Below are positions 1 to 11,000 of a DNA stretch of 64,000 nucleotides, one piece after another (within the stretch, counting starts at the first letter, position 1; every line of letters starts with the position of its first letter). The position numbers and the translations under genes were made by a program. This DNA is from Fragum whitleyi (Eukaryota > Mollusca > Bivalvia > Cardiida > Cardiidae). The DNA lies in NCBI GenBank assembly GCA_948146395.1, contig OX411559.1, forward strand, positions 39,612,679 through 39,676,678, in the 5' to 3' direction. Under the pieces are notes generated by a model that was not told the origin of the DNA, did no database searches, and saw nothing but the letters and a program-made list of their open reading frames with translations.

Positions 1-1840
1 CATGCCCGTCATTACCCACTGAAGATGGCCATCAAATACCAAACAGTAACAAATAATGGCCATTATAAAAATTCCTAAAAACCATTTGCTCTTTTAATTT
101 TGAATCATGCCAATTAACTACCATGAACATTATTCAAACCCATCAATCAACCACTGAAGATGACAATTAAATACAAAGCAGTAACAAATAATGGCCATTA
201 TAAAAAACTCATTGGCTTGACAAAAATCTTGACTATTACTTAAGGCCATTAATATATCTTGCAATTATGAATCAGATAATTCATGATCATTAACTTTGTT
301 TTAAATGGGGATATAAGGAATACAGAAAAGTTTTAACTTTTTTTTCATTTTGATTCATGCCCAGTTATTATCATGAACATTTATTAAAGCTTATCACCAA
401 TATAAATGATGATAATTAAATACCAAATATGATAAGTAATGACCATAATAAATCCAAAATGGCATTGAAAAAACTCTGACAATTAATTCTGGCCATTCAT
501 ATTCTGTTGAATTCTTAATCAGTTCATTCATGGCCATTTACATTATTTGAAATGGGTTTTAATTAATGAGAAATTAAATACAAAATTAAAGCTTTAACTA
601 CTTTCATATTGATTCATGCCCATGACACAAACCATGAATAAGTCAATATACAAAGTCATGGCCAAGAGTACCAGTCTAAAAGTAAATGTGAATCCAGTCT
701 ATGGAAATCCAACATGGCTGCTGTTTTCAAACGAAATTACCATTTGAAATGTTGTTTGCCTTATTTTCTTGTACATTGGGAAGAATAGCAAGCAGAAGGT
801 ATGTAAAAAGCTGATATTTGATTATTTTAAATAGAATCTTATACTGTTAGACTTAAATCAATTGATTAACAAAATATAAGACAAATTTTAACTGAAGCCT
901 TCAAATTTGCAAAAATTGAAAAAAAAAGATTTTAGCAATAAATCATTTGTGCAAATATACTCAAACCCCAATTAAACATTGTTGCATCAATTTTATAGAA
1001 AAATTGTATGAATAAGATCTGTCAAGTTGCATAATGTTGGTAGATTCATACCTTTGAATTTTCAACCCTATAGGAAACTAAAGATGACCAACATTTAAGT
1101 GGAAACGATAATGAGCATGATTTGTATTAATGGGCATTTAAATAATAGGCATTAAAAATTTCAATGGCCATCATTTTTGGTCCAAAACTGGTATTTTCTC
1201 ACCATTGTTTTGCCATTAGAAAATTAATGCCCATTTACAACATTTAAGGGGTAACCTTTAATGGGCATAATTTGTCTATTAAAAAAATCAAAGTACTTTT
1301 TGCCATTACTTGGTAGATATTTTGACCATTACTTTTTCAGTTTATTTTTAATGCCCATTACATTTATTTCAGGGTTTATGGATAATGGGCATGGTATAGC
1401 ATTGAAAATAAAATTCTTACCCATTAATCTTAATTCATGCCCAGCACAATGTTGCTTTTATTGGCCACTGCCCATTAAAATGAGCCAAAAGGGTCATGAA
1501 TTTAGCAATTATACAAATTCATGGCTACAATTAATATTAATAATGGCTACCATTAAAAAATCGATGCCCATCAATATTCATTTTTGTAATGGTCATTATT
1601 TCCCCAGTAATAACTCCTGAAAATCTAATGATGTCCTTTCTCCATTAATGGCCATGAATGACTTCTTTAATGGCCATTACTCTCCCCTTAAAATAATTGA
1701 ATGTTAAATTCATGGCATCTTGATGGTTTATTAATGCCCAGCACAATGTCACTTTTAATGGGTGATGTTAATGTGAGCCATGAATTTTTAATGGCTGATT
1801 CATGGTTGATCTTGCAGTAGTGTTATTTGATTTAAACGTG
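1..1840. repeat. Element built of TGGCCA/GGGCAT motif arrays around a unique core (left end outside window)
   Basis: From the window edge to about 1840 the sequence is crowded with short motifs of the type AATGGCCATTA, ATGGGCATTAA and ATGCCCATTAA in both orientations, every 30-60 bases, in otherwise A+T-rich DNA. The arrays lie on both sides of a motif-poor core (about 690-1085). No long reading frame is seen; the 119-codon frame at 1261 translates the motifs. The layout suggests a non-autonomous transposon with multiple subterminal protein-binding sites, but its ends are not resolved. A simple degenerate satellite is the alternative. Confidence 0.55.
690..1085 (+). repeat. Core segment homologous to the 8.7-kb element core
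   Basis: This stretch aligns along its whole length, with many substitutions and small gaps, to 7567-7985 and to its mirror in the second copy. Shared blocks include CCAGTCTA, GAAATCCAA, ATGGCTGC, TTTGCCTTATTT, ACATTGGGAAGAATAGCA, GCAAAAATTGAAAAAA and TAGATTC. No coding frame is conserved. Flanking sequences are unrelated (different motif arrays), so the core is shared between two differently ended elements. Confidence 0.7.
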
Positions 1841-1998
1841 CATCATTTTTAACAATTTTGAAGTTTTTTGAAACGGAGCATTTTGAGTGATTGGAGTGAG
1901 TGTTTGATAGAAATGATTGGAGTGCTGAGTGACTGATTTTGAATGATTCTGATTGGAATGATTGTCAATTTCAAGATGTTATTAATTGTAATTCCAAC

Positions 1999-2192
1999 CT
2001 ACTAGAATCTTTTTCAGACTTCCTGCTGTGTATTCTTGGAGTCAATTTTCCTCGTAGCGAGGCTCTACTGATATGCCTTAGATCTATTTCTTCATATGGC
2101 TCAGGGGAGTCCTCATCTCCAATCTCAATATCCATCGTAGAGTTCAGTATCGGTGTTGGCGTCTCACGATCATATTCATCAAGGTTATCTTC
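1999..2192 (-). CDS. Probable coding exon 2 of the RRM-like gene that starts at 5474
   Basis: On the minus strand an acceptor (tttttttgaattatag) precedes an open, acidic exon beginning EDNLDEYDRETPTPIL and running about 64 codons to KSEKDSS. It begins in phase 0, matching the phase-0 donor of the exon ending at 4746, so the joined reading passes from SSIK straight into EDNLD. Composition (Asp/Glu, Ser, Pro, a PEPYEEIDL stretch) suits a disordered linker. The donor is ambiguous: TAG|GTTGGA (end 1999) or CTA|GTAGGT (end 2003). Later exons are not seen and should lie left of the window. The exon is inferred from splice signals, phase and non-repetitive composition only. Confidence 0.55.
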
Positions 2193-2223
2193 CTATAATT
2201 CAAAAAAATTTGTTTATTAAACA

Positions 2224-2311
2224 CCAATGCCATTTATAGGAAAAATAATAGTGTGATTCAATATGGATATCAATGCCATTTATCGGACATAATAGTTTGA
2301 TTCAATATGGA
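2224..2311. repeat. 45-bp tandem duplication
   Basis: Two adjacent copies begin at 2224 and 2269 (caatgccatttat...ttcaatatgga). They differ by a few substitutions and a small gap. The pair sits just upstream of the exon at 1999-2192, inside the intron. Confidence 0.7.
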
Positions 2312-3239
2312 AATCAATAACAAATTAAATTTAAAGTATGAAAATCAAACTTTCTATATGTTGAGGGTTCAGTGCAAGATTGTTTCAAATTTATTAATCA
2401 TGCACAAAAAGAAACAAGAGATGTTTGGAAATCATTAACCCATGCAACCCCCTCCCCCCATAAGAGTACAATGATTGCCAATCTTTGTTAATTAACAAAG
2501 GCTCTAACAAATAACTCTAAAAATATGATGAATAGAAATGGTTCTTTTGCACTGCACTTCTCCTCAATGAGATCTATCAACTTTTGAAGTTTCATGATTC
2601 TAGCTTGCATACTTTTTGAGATATGCTCCAAACATAAAAGGCTTAACAACTGACTGATGGATGGACCAGCCTACCAGCTGACTGACAAATGCAAAGTAAT
2701 ATGCACCCTCTTCTTCCAAGGGGGGGGGGAGGTTACACAATAATTCTTCTATTTCTATAAATGCAATATTGATCAATGAGACTTATCATTGTGCCAAATG
2801 ATGTGGAATAAGCTTTAAAAATTGCTTAAATTGTAAATATGAAGAATTTGGTTATCTTATGAAGACTTTTGACCTTCATAATATATGGCCTTGAACTAGG
2901 TACTGGTAGATGTGCATGGATGCCAAAAATGAAAAGTGGATCTTAAATGTGCATCAGAAATAATAAGTAATGTGAAAGTTTGTGTTGTTTTTTTGTTGTT
3001 ATTGTTTTTCTGCCACATGTTCTACAGACTAACAGGGGTAATACAACTTCAGAGTTTTACAAAACAAGAACAAAGCAATTTAACCCTAGAAAAGACACCT
3101 AGGAGCTAAATTAATCATGGACAGTATTTTAGCTTTTAATAAGAACCATTTTTCTGAAGCAAAAACATGTTTCTGTCTAATTGATGCCTTTTAGCTTTTT
3201 TCTCTTTGATTAATGAAGCCAATTGCTTCTAAATAGCAC
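2312..3239. other. Intronic spacer, no gene seen
   Basis: A+T-rich sequence between two coding exons of the minus-strand gene. It holds a nine-base G run near 2723 and short homopolymers. I see no open exon with good splice signals and no clear repeat ends. Confidence 0.4.
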
Positions 3240-4235
3240 ACAAATGTTTAAACATCTTCACGAGTCAAAGGGGTATCGAATCGATAAGATCTTCTCAAAT
3301 ACCCCTTGACTGAATGAATAGGTATTTTCTGTACGATTTATTTTTAGCCGGCCAATCAAAAGGTCAAACGCGATTTCTGTGACTGCCAATCAGAGAGCTT
3401 CTTACAAACGACATCGGTACCTTTTAATCCCTATGGCAACCTGTTGTATTCCGACAACTGTGTAGATAACCTTTCATTCTTAGATAAAGAAAATGCGTCG
3501 CATCGAAGACGCTAACTTTTCAGTACGTTTTTATTGGGTGACAGATAGATTTATAAAATCAACAAAATATAAATCAGTTCCTTTTTATCAGAATGACAGG
3601 AATAGTAAGCCGTAAGTTTCCTCATTGTCCACCGTGAATGTTTCCGAATCTCCCCCCCCCCCCCCCCCCCCCCCCTTAAATTACATCAAAAATGTGAGTT
3701 GGGAATTCAGACATTATTTTTCACACTTTTTTGTATTTTTGCCGCCTAACAAAAATAACATAAAATGATTTCGAGTTAATCTATCCCCCATATTGTTCCA
3801 TAGAAGAACATTTTGGATAGCATTCTCTCTTCCCCCCCGCCCCCCTACCTTAAATTACATCAAAAATGTGAGTTGGGAATTCAGACATTATTTTTCACAC
3901 TTTTTTGTATTTTTGCCGCCTAACAAAAATAACATAAAATGATTTCGAGTTAATCTATCCCCCTATCTAGACTGGTTAACCTGTCCCAATCTACGCTACC
4001 CTCCAATACTGTCAATATCGACAGATTGAGACAGGCTCGCCAGTCAAACATACCTCCCGCTGTCGGACCTTTTTGTAAGAAGATTACTGATTGGTCCGCC
4101 TCGTTTTCCGTTCTGTGACGTCACGCGTACAGAAATTACCCATTCAATCAGCCAAGGGTAAGATATGTAAAACGTTCGTAACCCTTGGTTCGACAAGATG
4201 ATGTTTAAATGATTGCTTAGGGTATTTAACATAAT
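3240..4235. mobile_element. Degenerate DNA element with inverted ends
   Basis: The segments 3280-3420 and 4060-4200 are inverted homologues (CCCTTGACTGAATGAAT against CCCTTGGCTGATTGAAT, then TTTCTGTACG, CCAATCA and CTTCTTACAAA). They bracket about 650 bases. Small hairpins lie at 3263-3312 (AGTCAAAGGGGTA with TACCCCTTGACT) and 3968-4046. This reads as an old non-autonomous element or foldback. Exact ends and target duplication are not resolved. Confidence 0.45.
3651..3965. repeat. 118-bp direct duplication with poly-C tract
   Basis: A block of about 118 bases starting TTAAATTACATCAAAAATGT occurs at about 3676 and again about 174 bases later, essentially identical. The first copy is preceded by a run of about 24 C, the second by a shorter C-rich run. 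The poly-C tracts suggest slippage-linked duplication. Confidence 0.8.
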
Positions 4236-4579
4236 TTGAGAAAAAGACTCACAAACTTCTGAAATTTAGATATTTTCAATCAACTGAAATGCTATTATTT
4301 TTTAATTGTAATTATAAGAATATGAATCTCTTATAAAGATATGAAGGACAAAATTAATTTTAATACATTTATACTTTGCAGCAGTTTTGACATGTAATAC
4401 TGAAAATCTAAAGGGTAAAAAAAAAAAAAAACCTTGCTGGTAGAAAATTCAGGGTCCAAAATCAAATATTTTCTTATTTTTGAGGGTCAAACCCTTGTTA
4501 AAGGGTCAAATACAAACCCTGATAAAGGAAATACAATACCCACAGAGGCACAGATAAGAGGGGGTAAGGACATTCCTAA

Positions 4580-4690
4580 ATCTTTATTTCTAAATGAAAC
4601 CCTATGTTGTGAGTACTCATTTGAATCATCTTGACAAGACAATTCTAATGAGTACCAACAATAAAGGGTTTGATTTAAAAATAATGAAAT
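4580..4690. repeat. Small palindromic MITE
   Basis: Inverted arms (TTTATTTCTAAATGAAACCC with TGAGTACTCATT, against AATGAGTACCAACAAT with GGGTTTGATTTAAAAAT) fold back on each other. Similar GAGTACC/GGGTTT ends occur at about 13460 and 37830, so it is dispersed. Confidence 0.5.
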
Positions 4691-4745
4691 AATCAAATTT
4701 GAAAACCCAAATACCCCCTCTATCTGTATACAGCTCTGTACCCAC

Positions 4746-5474
4746 CTTAATACTTGAAGTGGCCAGCGGTATCATGTGTATTTTAGTGTTCATCGATTCT
4801 CCAACATCCTCTTTTCTCAAACCAACCAGCTGCGGTGGTATGCCGATCCCTGAACTATTTAACACAGTTTCTGTTTCAAGTTGCTGTTTATTCACTTCAC
4901 TAACCAAGGTGATAGGGTTTCCTTCTCCTTCATCTGCTTCAATTGTCACATCCAAGTCTGTTGATCTTGACGGTATTTTGATTTCACCGCGAGTTGTGTG
5001 ATTACTTATTCTTGATGATGTCCTTGATACCGATGATTTTGATGACCTCGACTTGACTGCAACTGCCCGACCAAAGTCAGGACGAGTTATATCTAGTGAC
5101 GATCTTCTTCCAGCAAATGGCTTTTTATTTTTGGTATTTTCAAAATCAGCCTTAGCCTGGTCTTCATCCTGAGATTTTACCATATCACAATGAAGTAATA
5201 CATCATTGTCAACTATTTTTAGAAAATCAAATTTTAAATTTTGTCTGTCTGTTTTTGTGGTCAAGTTTTCTAGCAGAAAGTCAACATTTTGCTGATTATG
5301 TACTTCTATCACAGCATATCGTTTTCTACCGTTGATGATGCTGATGTCATTTTCTGTTATATGCACTTTCAATATTTTACGAATCAAGATGAATAAATCT
5401 CGTTTCAATTCCAAAATCCTTGCTGATGGTTTTAAATTCCCAAGATATACAGATGTATTCGAGTCCCCAGACAT
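4746..5474 (-). CDS. First coding exon of an unrecognised RRM-like protein
   Basis: The exon is 243 codons and starts at an ATG at 5474 preceded in frame by TGA; a likely 5'UTR acceptor (cttctatttgtag) lies at 5503/5504. Residues 9-14 (VYLGNL) and about 50-58 (GRKRYAVIEV) resemble the RNP2 and RNP1 strands of an RRM fold with a helix between, so single-strand RNA binding is a plausible but weak inference. Residues 120-165 are rich in Ser/Arg/Lys (SRSSKSSVSRTSSR), then acidic (about 172-182), then low-complexity. The exon ends in phase 0 at SSIK with donor AAG|GTGGGT and appears to continue into the exon at 2192. Family not recognised. Codon use and lack of repeat homology favour a genuine host gene. 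Confidence 0.7.
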
Positions 5475-5628
5475 TGTTCATGAACTACCATTTGTCAGCA
5501 AAGCTACAAATAGAAGGTTTGGAGTTAGATAAAGTCAATATTACTCAAGCAACCACCTCCAAATAGTGATAATTTTTTTAGCGACCATTATACAAATTCT
5601 CTTCATCATGAGCAAAATCTCTCAACAT

Positions 5629-5713
5629 TTAGAAGCTCGGATAAGGGCAACGTTTTGTTTACATTGGCGCCGGAACCCGGAACCCAAAACGTTGCCCTTA
5701 TCCGAGCTTCTAA
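5629..5713. repeat. Perfect 28-bp hairpin with a primer-site-like loop
   Basis: Arms 5629-5656 and 5686-5713 are exact reverse complements (TTAGAAGCTCGGATAAGG... ). The 29-base loop reads TTTACA followed by TTGGCGCCGGAACCCGG, which has the form of an LTR terminus plus a primer-binding site (compare GTTTACA-T-TGGTGTCAG at the 5' LTR/PBS junction on the minus strand near 17025). It lies at the expected outer end of the 3' LTR, so it may be a rearranged LTR terminus. Confidence 0.6.
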
Positions 5714-5779
5714 GGTCCCAATATCTCTTTTAAATAAGGCTTTCCTGGTTAATTAGCATAAGGACTGTATAAAAGGACA

Positions 5780-6616
5780 ATCCAGCTTGATGATGATGAT
5801 ATTTAATGAATGAATAGCCATATGAGGCCCTTGTTACATCATAATAAAGACATGTGTCATGAGTGAATCTGATACTAAAACTGATCATCTGCCAGGATTT
5901 ACCCCTATTTATAACCTTTGATCACCATAGTGACAACCTTACAAACCAATCAGAGGCAGTGGAAGGTCTCACTTAGCCAATCAAAACGTTCCTGGCTGAC
6001 AGGAATCCTGTCAGGTAAAAATGACAATTCCTGGCAACTGCAGCCATGTTGCCTGGAGCAAATCCTTTCAGATGCAAATGCTACATACAAATAAACAATA
6101 TGAATTAGTGGTGCACATAAACAGATAGAGCACACCAAGACCTAAACATTGATACCTTACATTATAAATAGATTTCTCAGAAAAGCTAGAATTTGACATT
6201 AGAAAATCTGAAGTGGCCAGGAATTCAAATATCCCCTCCTTCCAAACTTAAGGTCATTGCCAGGAATTCAATAACTTGTTAAACACAAATAATTCCTTAA
6301 AGTTAATGCTGTAAGGGCAAACAACAAACATAATGTAGTGTTATTGACAAAATAAGGGCTTCTTTAAAGAGATAGATTGGATAATAGAGGAATAAATAGT
6401 TTGTTGTCAAGGGAGATAATCACTGCAGCCTTGTAAACAATCAGATGACAAATGTTAAAAAGAGTAGATTTCTCAAGCTAACTGCTTCAAACAGACCAGT
6501 TTCAACATTAAAATAGTCCTTAAATACTTCACAAACCCAAACAAACACATTTTAATGTAAACTGGGTAGTTCAGCAATACAGTAACAAATGCCAGGAATC
6601 CTGACAAGGCTAAAAA
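5780..6616 (-). mobile_element. 3' LTR of gag-only LTR retroelement, outer part (interrupted)
   Basis: This segment aligns at high but imperfect similarity with 17190-17950 (CACCATAGTGACA, AACCAATCAGAGGCAGTGG, AATCAAAACGTTCCTGGC). The homology resumes at 15351-15391 after the 8.7-kb transposon, ending in TTACA next to a purine-rich tract on the minus strand. It is therefore one LTR split by a transposon. Its outer boundary is blurred (about 5690-5790), and similarity to the sister LTR falls off there. Confidence 0.7.
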
Positions 6617-7045
6617 CCCGTACGAAAAATTGTAGCGGATTCCGCTTGGAAAATAGGCGTAAATGAGACGGAAATGAAGCGGAAATGGTCATTTACGCTT
6701 GTAACTCAGGCGTAAGTTTAATTTACGTCTCTGCTACATCATAAAGTACAGGCGGAATACATCAGAAATTACGGGCGTAAAATGAATTCGAAGCGGAATT
6801 TCATTTCTATTCAGTTTTACAGGCGTACTTCAACACTCTTACTTTTTCTAGAGACGGATTTTACAGACTTAACAATTTCATGGAAGCGGAAAGACACTTT
6901 CAGCAAGCGTAAAATAACTTAAACTTTTGTTAGAGGCGTATTTTTCTAACTTAAACATTTCACGTGAAAGAAATCATTACTGTGAGGAAAATTCATGCCG
7001 TGATATAATTGAAAAAATGTTGAAAGAGGCGTAAAACTCCTTTCA
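6617..7045. repeat. Left subterminal CpG-motif array
   Basis: About 17 copies of a short motif (consensus RRCGKAAW: AGCGGAAA, GGCGTAAA, GACGGAAA, GGCGGAAT) lie within 430 bases, mostly in the forward orientation. They contrast with the CpG-poor surroundings. They resemble multiple subterminal transposase-binding sites. Confidence 0.75.
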
Positions 7046-7374
7046 ATCAATCTTTCACTTACCCTTGAAATGTTATGTCCAATGTTCAAGTTTTTATGCT
7101 GAAAATCAGTGAACTCCTAAAAATGACCTTGACCTTGGCAAATTACCTTGACTTTACTATCCACAAAAAGGCTTTGTCACAAGCAATTCATATATAAAAT
7201 ACCAATGCCATATCACTTACCATTACAAAGTTAGAGCAAATGTAAAAGTTTTAATCTTTAACAAATTTGACCTTGAAAAATGACCTTGACCTTGACTGAT
7301 GACCAAAAACTCCATGAGAAAGCTCTTGTCCCAAGCAATCATCACATGTAAAATATGAAGGCTCCCCCCCTTTC

Positions 7375-7414
7375 CCCCCTTCCCCCCCCTCCCCCCCCCC
7401 CCCAAAAAAAAAAT
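7375..7414. repeat. Poly-C/poly-A homopolymer block
   Basis: C runs of 7, 6, 8 and 13 separated by T are followed by ten A. The mirrored block in copy 2 (about 29850-29900) has a 14-base run where this one has 13. This is one of only two single-base differences inferred between the two 8.7-kb copies. Confidence 0.8.
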
Positions 7415-7566
7415 CTGAATATACTCACAAAAAATCTTCTTATTCTCAAGTAAATATCTTTAAATACAACTATAGTTTCTGAAAATGTTTTTGAAAAAAT
7501 ATCTACAAGCTTATTTACTTTACCCAAACGAATGCAGTTGATAATGTCCAAGTCTAAAAATGACTA

Positions 7567-7985
7567 GGACTCCAGTCTACAGAAATCCAAAATGGCTGCC
7601 GATTTTCAAAAGAAATTTCCGTTGACATGTTTTTTTGCCTTATTTCCTTTCACATTGGGAAGAATAGCACAAAAAAGGTAGTAATTTGATGATTTTTAAA
7701 AGAATCTTTCTCTGTAGGGCTCAAAAAAAGTTATTTACAAATATAAGACAACTTACAACTCAGTAAATAGGGAGTCCTTCGGAATGCAAAAATTGAAAAA
7801 ATGATTCCATGGTTTTAATGAATTAAGCCAAAATTCATAATTCCAAATATTATTAAACCCAGATTAAACCTTGTTACCCCAAAGGTATAGAAGAATTATA
7901 TGAAATGGATATATCAAATTGTATTAATTGTATTAATTTTTGTAGATTCGTACCAATAAATTTTCGACCCTATGTCCTATTTCAG
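7567..7985 (+). repeat. Core of the 8.7-kb element, shared with the element at 1-1840
   Basis: Full-length alignable homologue of 690-1085. It lies between the left motif array and the nested CAGTG-ended element. No reading frame is preserved between the two copies, so the shared segment is probably a structural or regulatory part of the element family, or a decayed coding exon. Confidence 0.7.
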
Positions 7986-8011
7986 CAACATGTTTTTAAG
8001 AGTATATTGTA

Positions 8012-11000
8012 CAGTGCTCTCAATAAGGGCCAAAATCAGGAATTTTTGTAATTCTATGTTGGATTTTCAGGATTTTTTTTCACAAACTAAGGAATTCCAC
8101 CCCCACTCCAAACACCTCCCTTTCCTACACACTTTGTAAATGCTCCTTTCCTTGTTAGAATAAGTTTAATTGTTCCCAAAGTCAATTATTCTTGGTTGGT
8201 CTGTAGATGTTTCTTGCGTGATGGACCTAGGAAATGCTGCTAACCCAAATTTCAGTTACCATGTTTTGATATCCTTCGATATAAAACAGCTTTATCCCCC
8301 CCCTGTCATTCCAAGGGTGATGAACATTCTACGGGTAGTGTGCAAAAAATTGTTCTGGCAGTTGAACCTTATAAAACTTATTAATATATTTGAACTTATG
8401 CTGAATTATCTGAATAACTTAGACAAAAAATGACTCTGTCCTTTTCAAATCTCTCGTCAGACATTTTGATGGAGTCAACATTTAAACGACGTAATTGGGA
8501 TTTTTTGTGTTCTTCGAGGATGCCGTTTTTAGACGAGGGTAGTCGATTGACCTTTTGGTATTGTTTTCCGGTAGCGCCTTTTTTCACTTCGAATAAATTA
8601 CCCGTAGATCTATTCTAGACACTAACAAAGCAATATTTTGAAATTTTATCAGTCAGATCTGTATGAATTCCGTTCAGGCCTTTTTTTATGCTGATTTTGG
8701 GGCCGAAATTCGGCCCCAATCCCCTCTTGAAAACATATACTTTTTTCCCCTATTTCAGATAAAAATTCCCCTATTCAAAAGGCCTTTAAAGGCTTTTCCT
8801 AGACGAACAAAATACTGCATAATAAAAACAACTCCCGCATAAAAATCGTCTGCAACACTGGGACACAATCTAGATGCCCTTTATATCATTTTTGATAAAA
8901 ATTTATCTGCCATGTACTGAAAAAGCAAAACTTTATTTCCAAACCATAAAATCTCTTTCATTAGTAGTTGCCAATCAATTTAAATGCCTTTTAAAAGCCA
9001 TAAGACATATTTTTGGGTTGCTTTTTGTCGGGACTGTCATGTTTGGCAAGCACTCGTCAGCAGTTTTAAAAACACGATTATGGAGGTAAACAATAATTTT
9101 TCAAGGGGAAAAGTATTAAAGAAATCTCTTTGTGGTCTAGAAAATGCAAGCACTTAATTGCCTTGGCACTAAAAAGCAAAAAAATTACTGAAACAGGTAT
9201 CAGAAACAAGAGGCCCAAGAGGGCCTGTATCGCTCCACTGGCTTTAAAATCTTTAGACTTTCAGTAAATAAAGCTTACTTTAAATGAATACATTAACACT
9301 CCAAAATCTCCTAGGACCTATTTAGTAATGATTAAATGGTTCTGGTCTATATTGCACCAAAATACTCAATCACAATGAACCTGCAACCCTTGACCAATCT
9401 TATTAAAACATAAGGTTCAGAAGATGTCATTCAAAGATTTCGGGCTCAAAATAGGCCCCACCTGACATGCCCATATTTATGGACCAATCAAAATTTCTTG
9501 AACAATTTAAGTAAATAGTCACCCAAGAAACATTCTGGTAAAGTTTCATTGAAATTGGCTGAGTGGTTCCGGAGGAGATATCGTTCAAGGATTTTTGCCT
9601 CAATATAAGCCCCACCCTGCCACGCCCAAATCTATAGGCCTATCAAAATTTAGCAAATATTTTTTGTAAAGAGACACTCAAGGAACATTCTGGAAAAGTT
9701 TCATTGAAATCAGCGAAGTGGTTCAGAAGAAAATGTCATTTGAAAATTTCGGGCTCAAAATAGGCCCCGCCCTGCCACGCCCCTATTTTTAGACCAATCA
9801 AATTTTCTTGAACAATTTAAGTAAAGGGTCACCCAAGGAACATTCTGTTAAAGTTTCATTGAAATTGGCCCAGTGGTTCAGGAGGAGATGTCGTTCAAAG
9901 ATTTCGGGCTCAAAATAGCCCCGCCCTGCCATGCCCATATTTATGGGCCAATCAAAATTTCTTGAACAATTTAAGTAAAGGGTCACCCAAAGAACATTCT
10001 GTTAAAGTTTCATTGAAATCGGCCCAGTTGTTCAGGAGGAGATGTCATTCAAAGATTTCGGGCTCAAAATAAGCCCCGCCCTGCCACGCCCATTTTTATG
10101 GACCAATCAAAATTTCTTGAACAATTTAAGTAAAGGGTCACCCAAGAAACATTCTATTAAAGTTTCATTGAAATCGGCCCAGTGGTTCAGGAGGAGATGT
10201 CATTCAAAGATTTTGGGCTCAAAATAAGCCCCGCCCTGCCACGCCCATATTCGGGGGTCAATCAAAATTTCTTGAACAATTTAGGTAAAGGATCACCCAA
10301 GGAACATCCATGCCAAGTTTCATTGAAATTGGCCAAATGGTTTGGGAGGAGAAGATTTTTAAAGATTTCAAAGTGAAAAAAATGCCACGCCCTGCCACGC
10401 CCATATTTGGGGGTCAATCAAAATTTCTTTAACAATTTTGGAAGAGGGTCACCCAAGGAACATTTCTACCAAGTTTCATCAAAATCTGCCCATTGGTTTG
10501 GGAGGAGAAGATGTTTAAAGAAAAAGTTTACGCACGCACGGACGCACGCACGGACGGACGGACGGACGGACGCACGCACGACGGACACACCGCCATGACA
10601 ATAGCTCGCTGGCCTTCGGCCAGTGGAGCTAAAAACTGTCATCAGCCAAACTGTACCAGTTACCGGACAGGTATAAAATTCGGATACGCAATTTATAGAT
10701 TTATTCCACAGAACTATTTTAGAAGAGTATGAATATACTAATTTAGGTAAAAAGAGCTTGGATTACTTTAGAATAAACATTCTGCAACCAATTTTCATCC
10801 TATAAATGACCTAATTTTTCCGAGTTTGTGTTCGATTTTAAATAGCTGGTTTTTTTGGGTTTTTTATAGTTTATTGAGATAATTCAGAGACAGTTTCTCT
10901 GATCCTACATCTGTTCCTATGACTGTTTCAGAATTGATTATTTAGAAAAAAGACCCTTAAAACAAGAAAGAACACAAAGACAGGTTATGAACATGTATTT

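Noticed and set aside
10493..10732. Frame with ARTDGRTD repeats as a repeat protein
   Set aside because: It is the translated ACGC/ACGG microsatellite tail of a pearl-like element.
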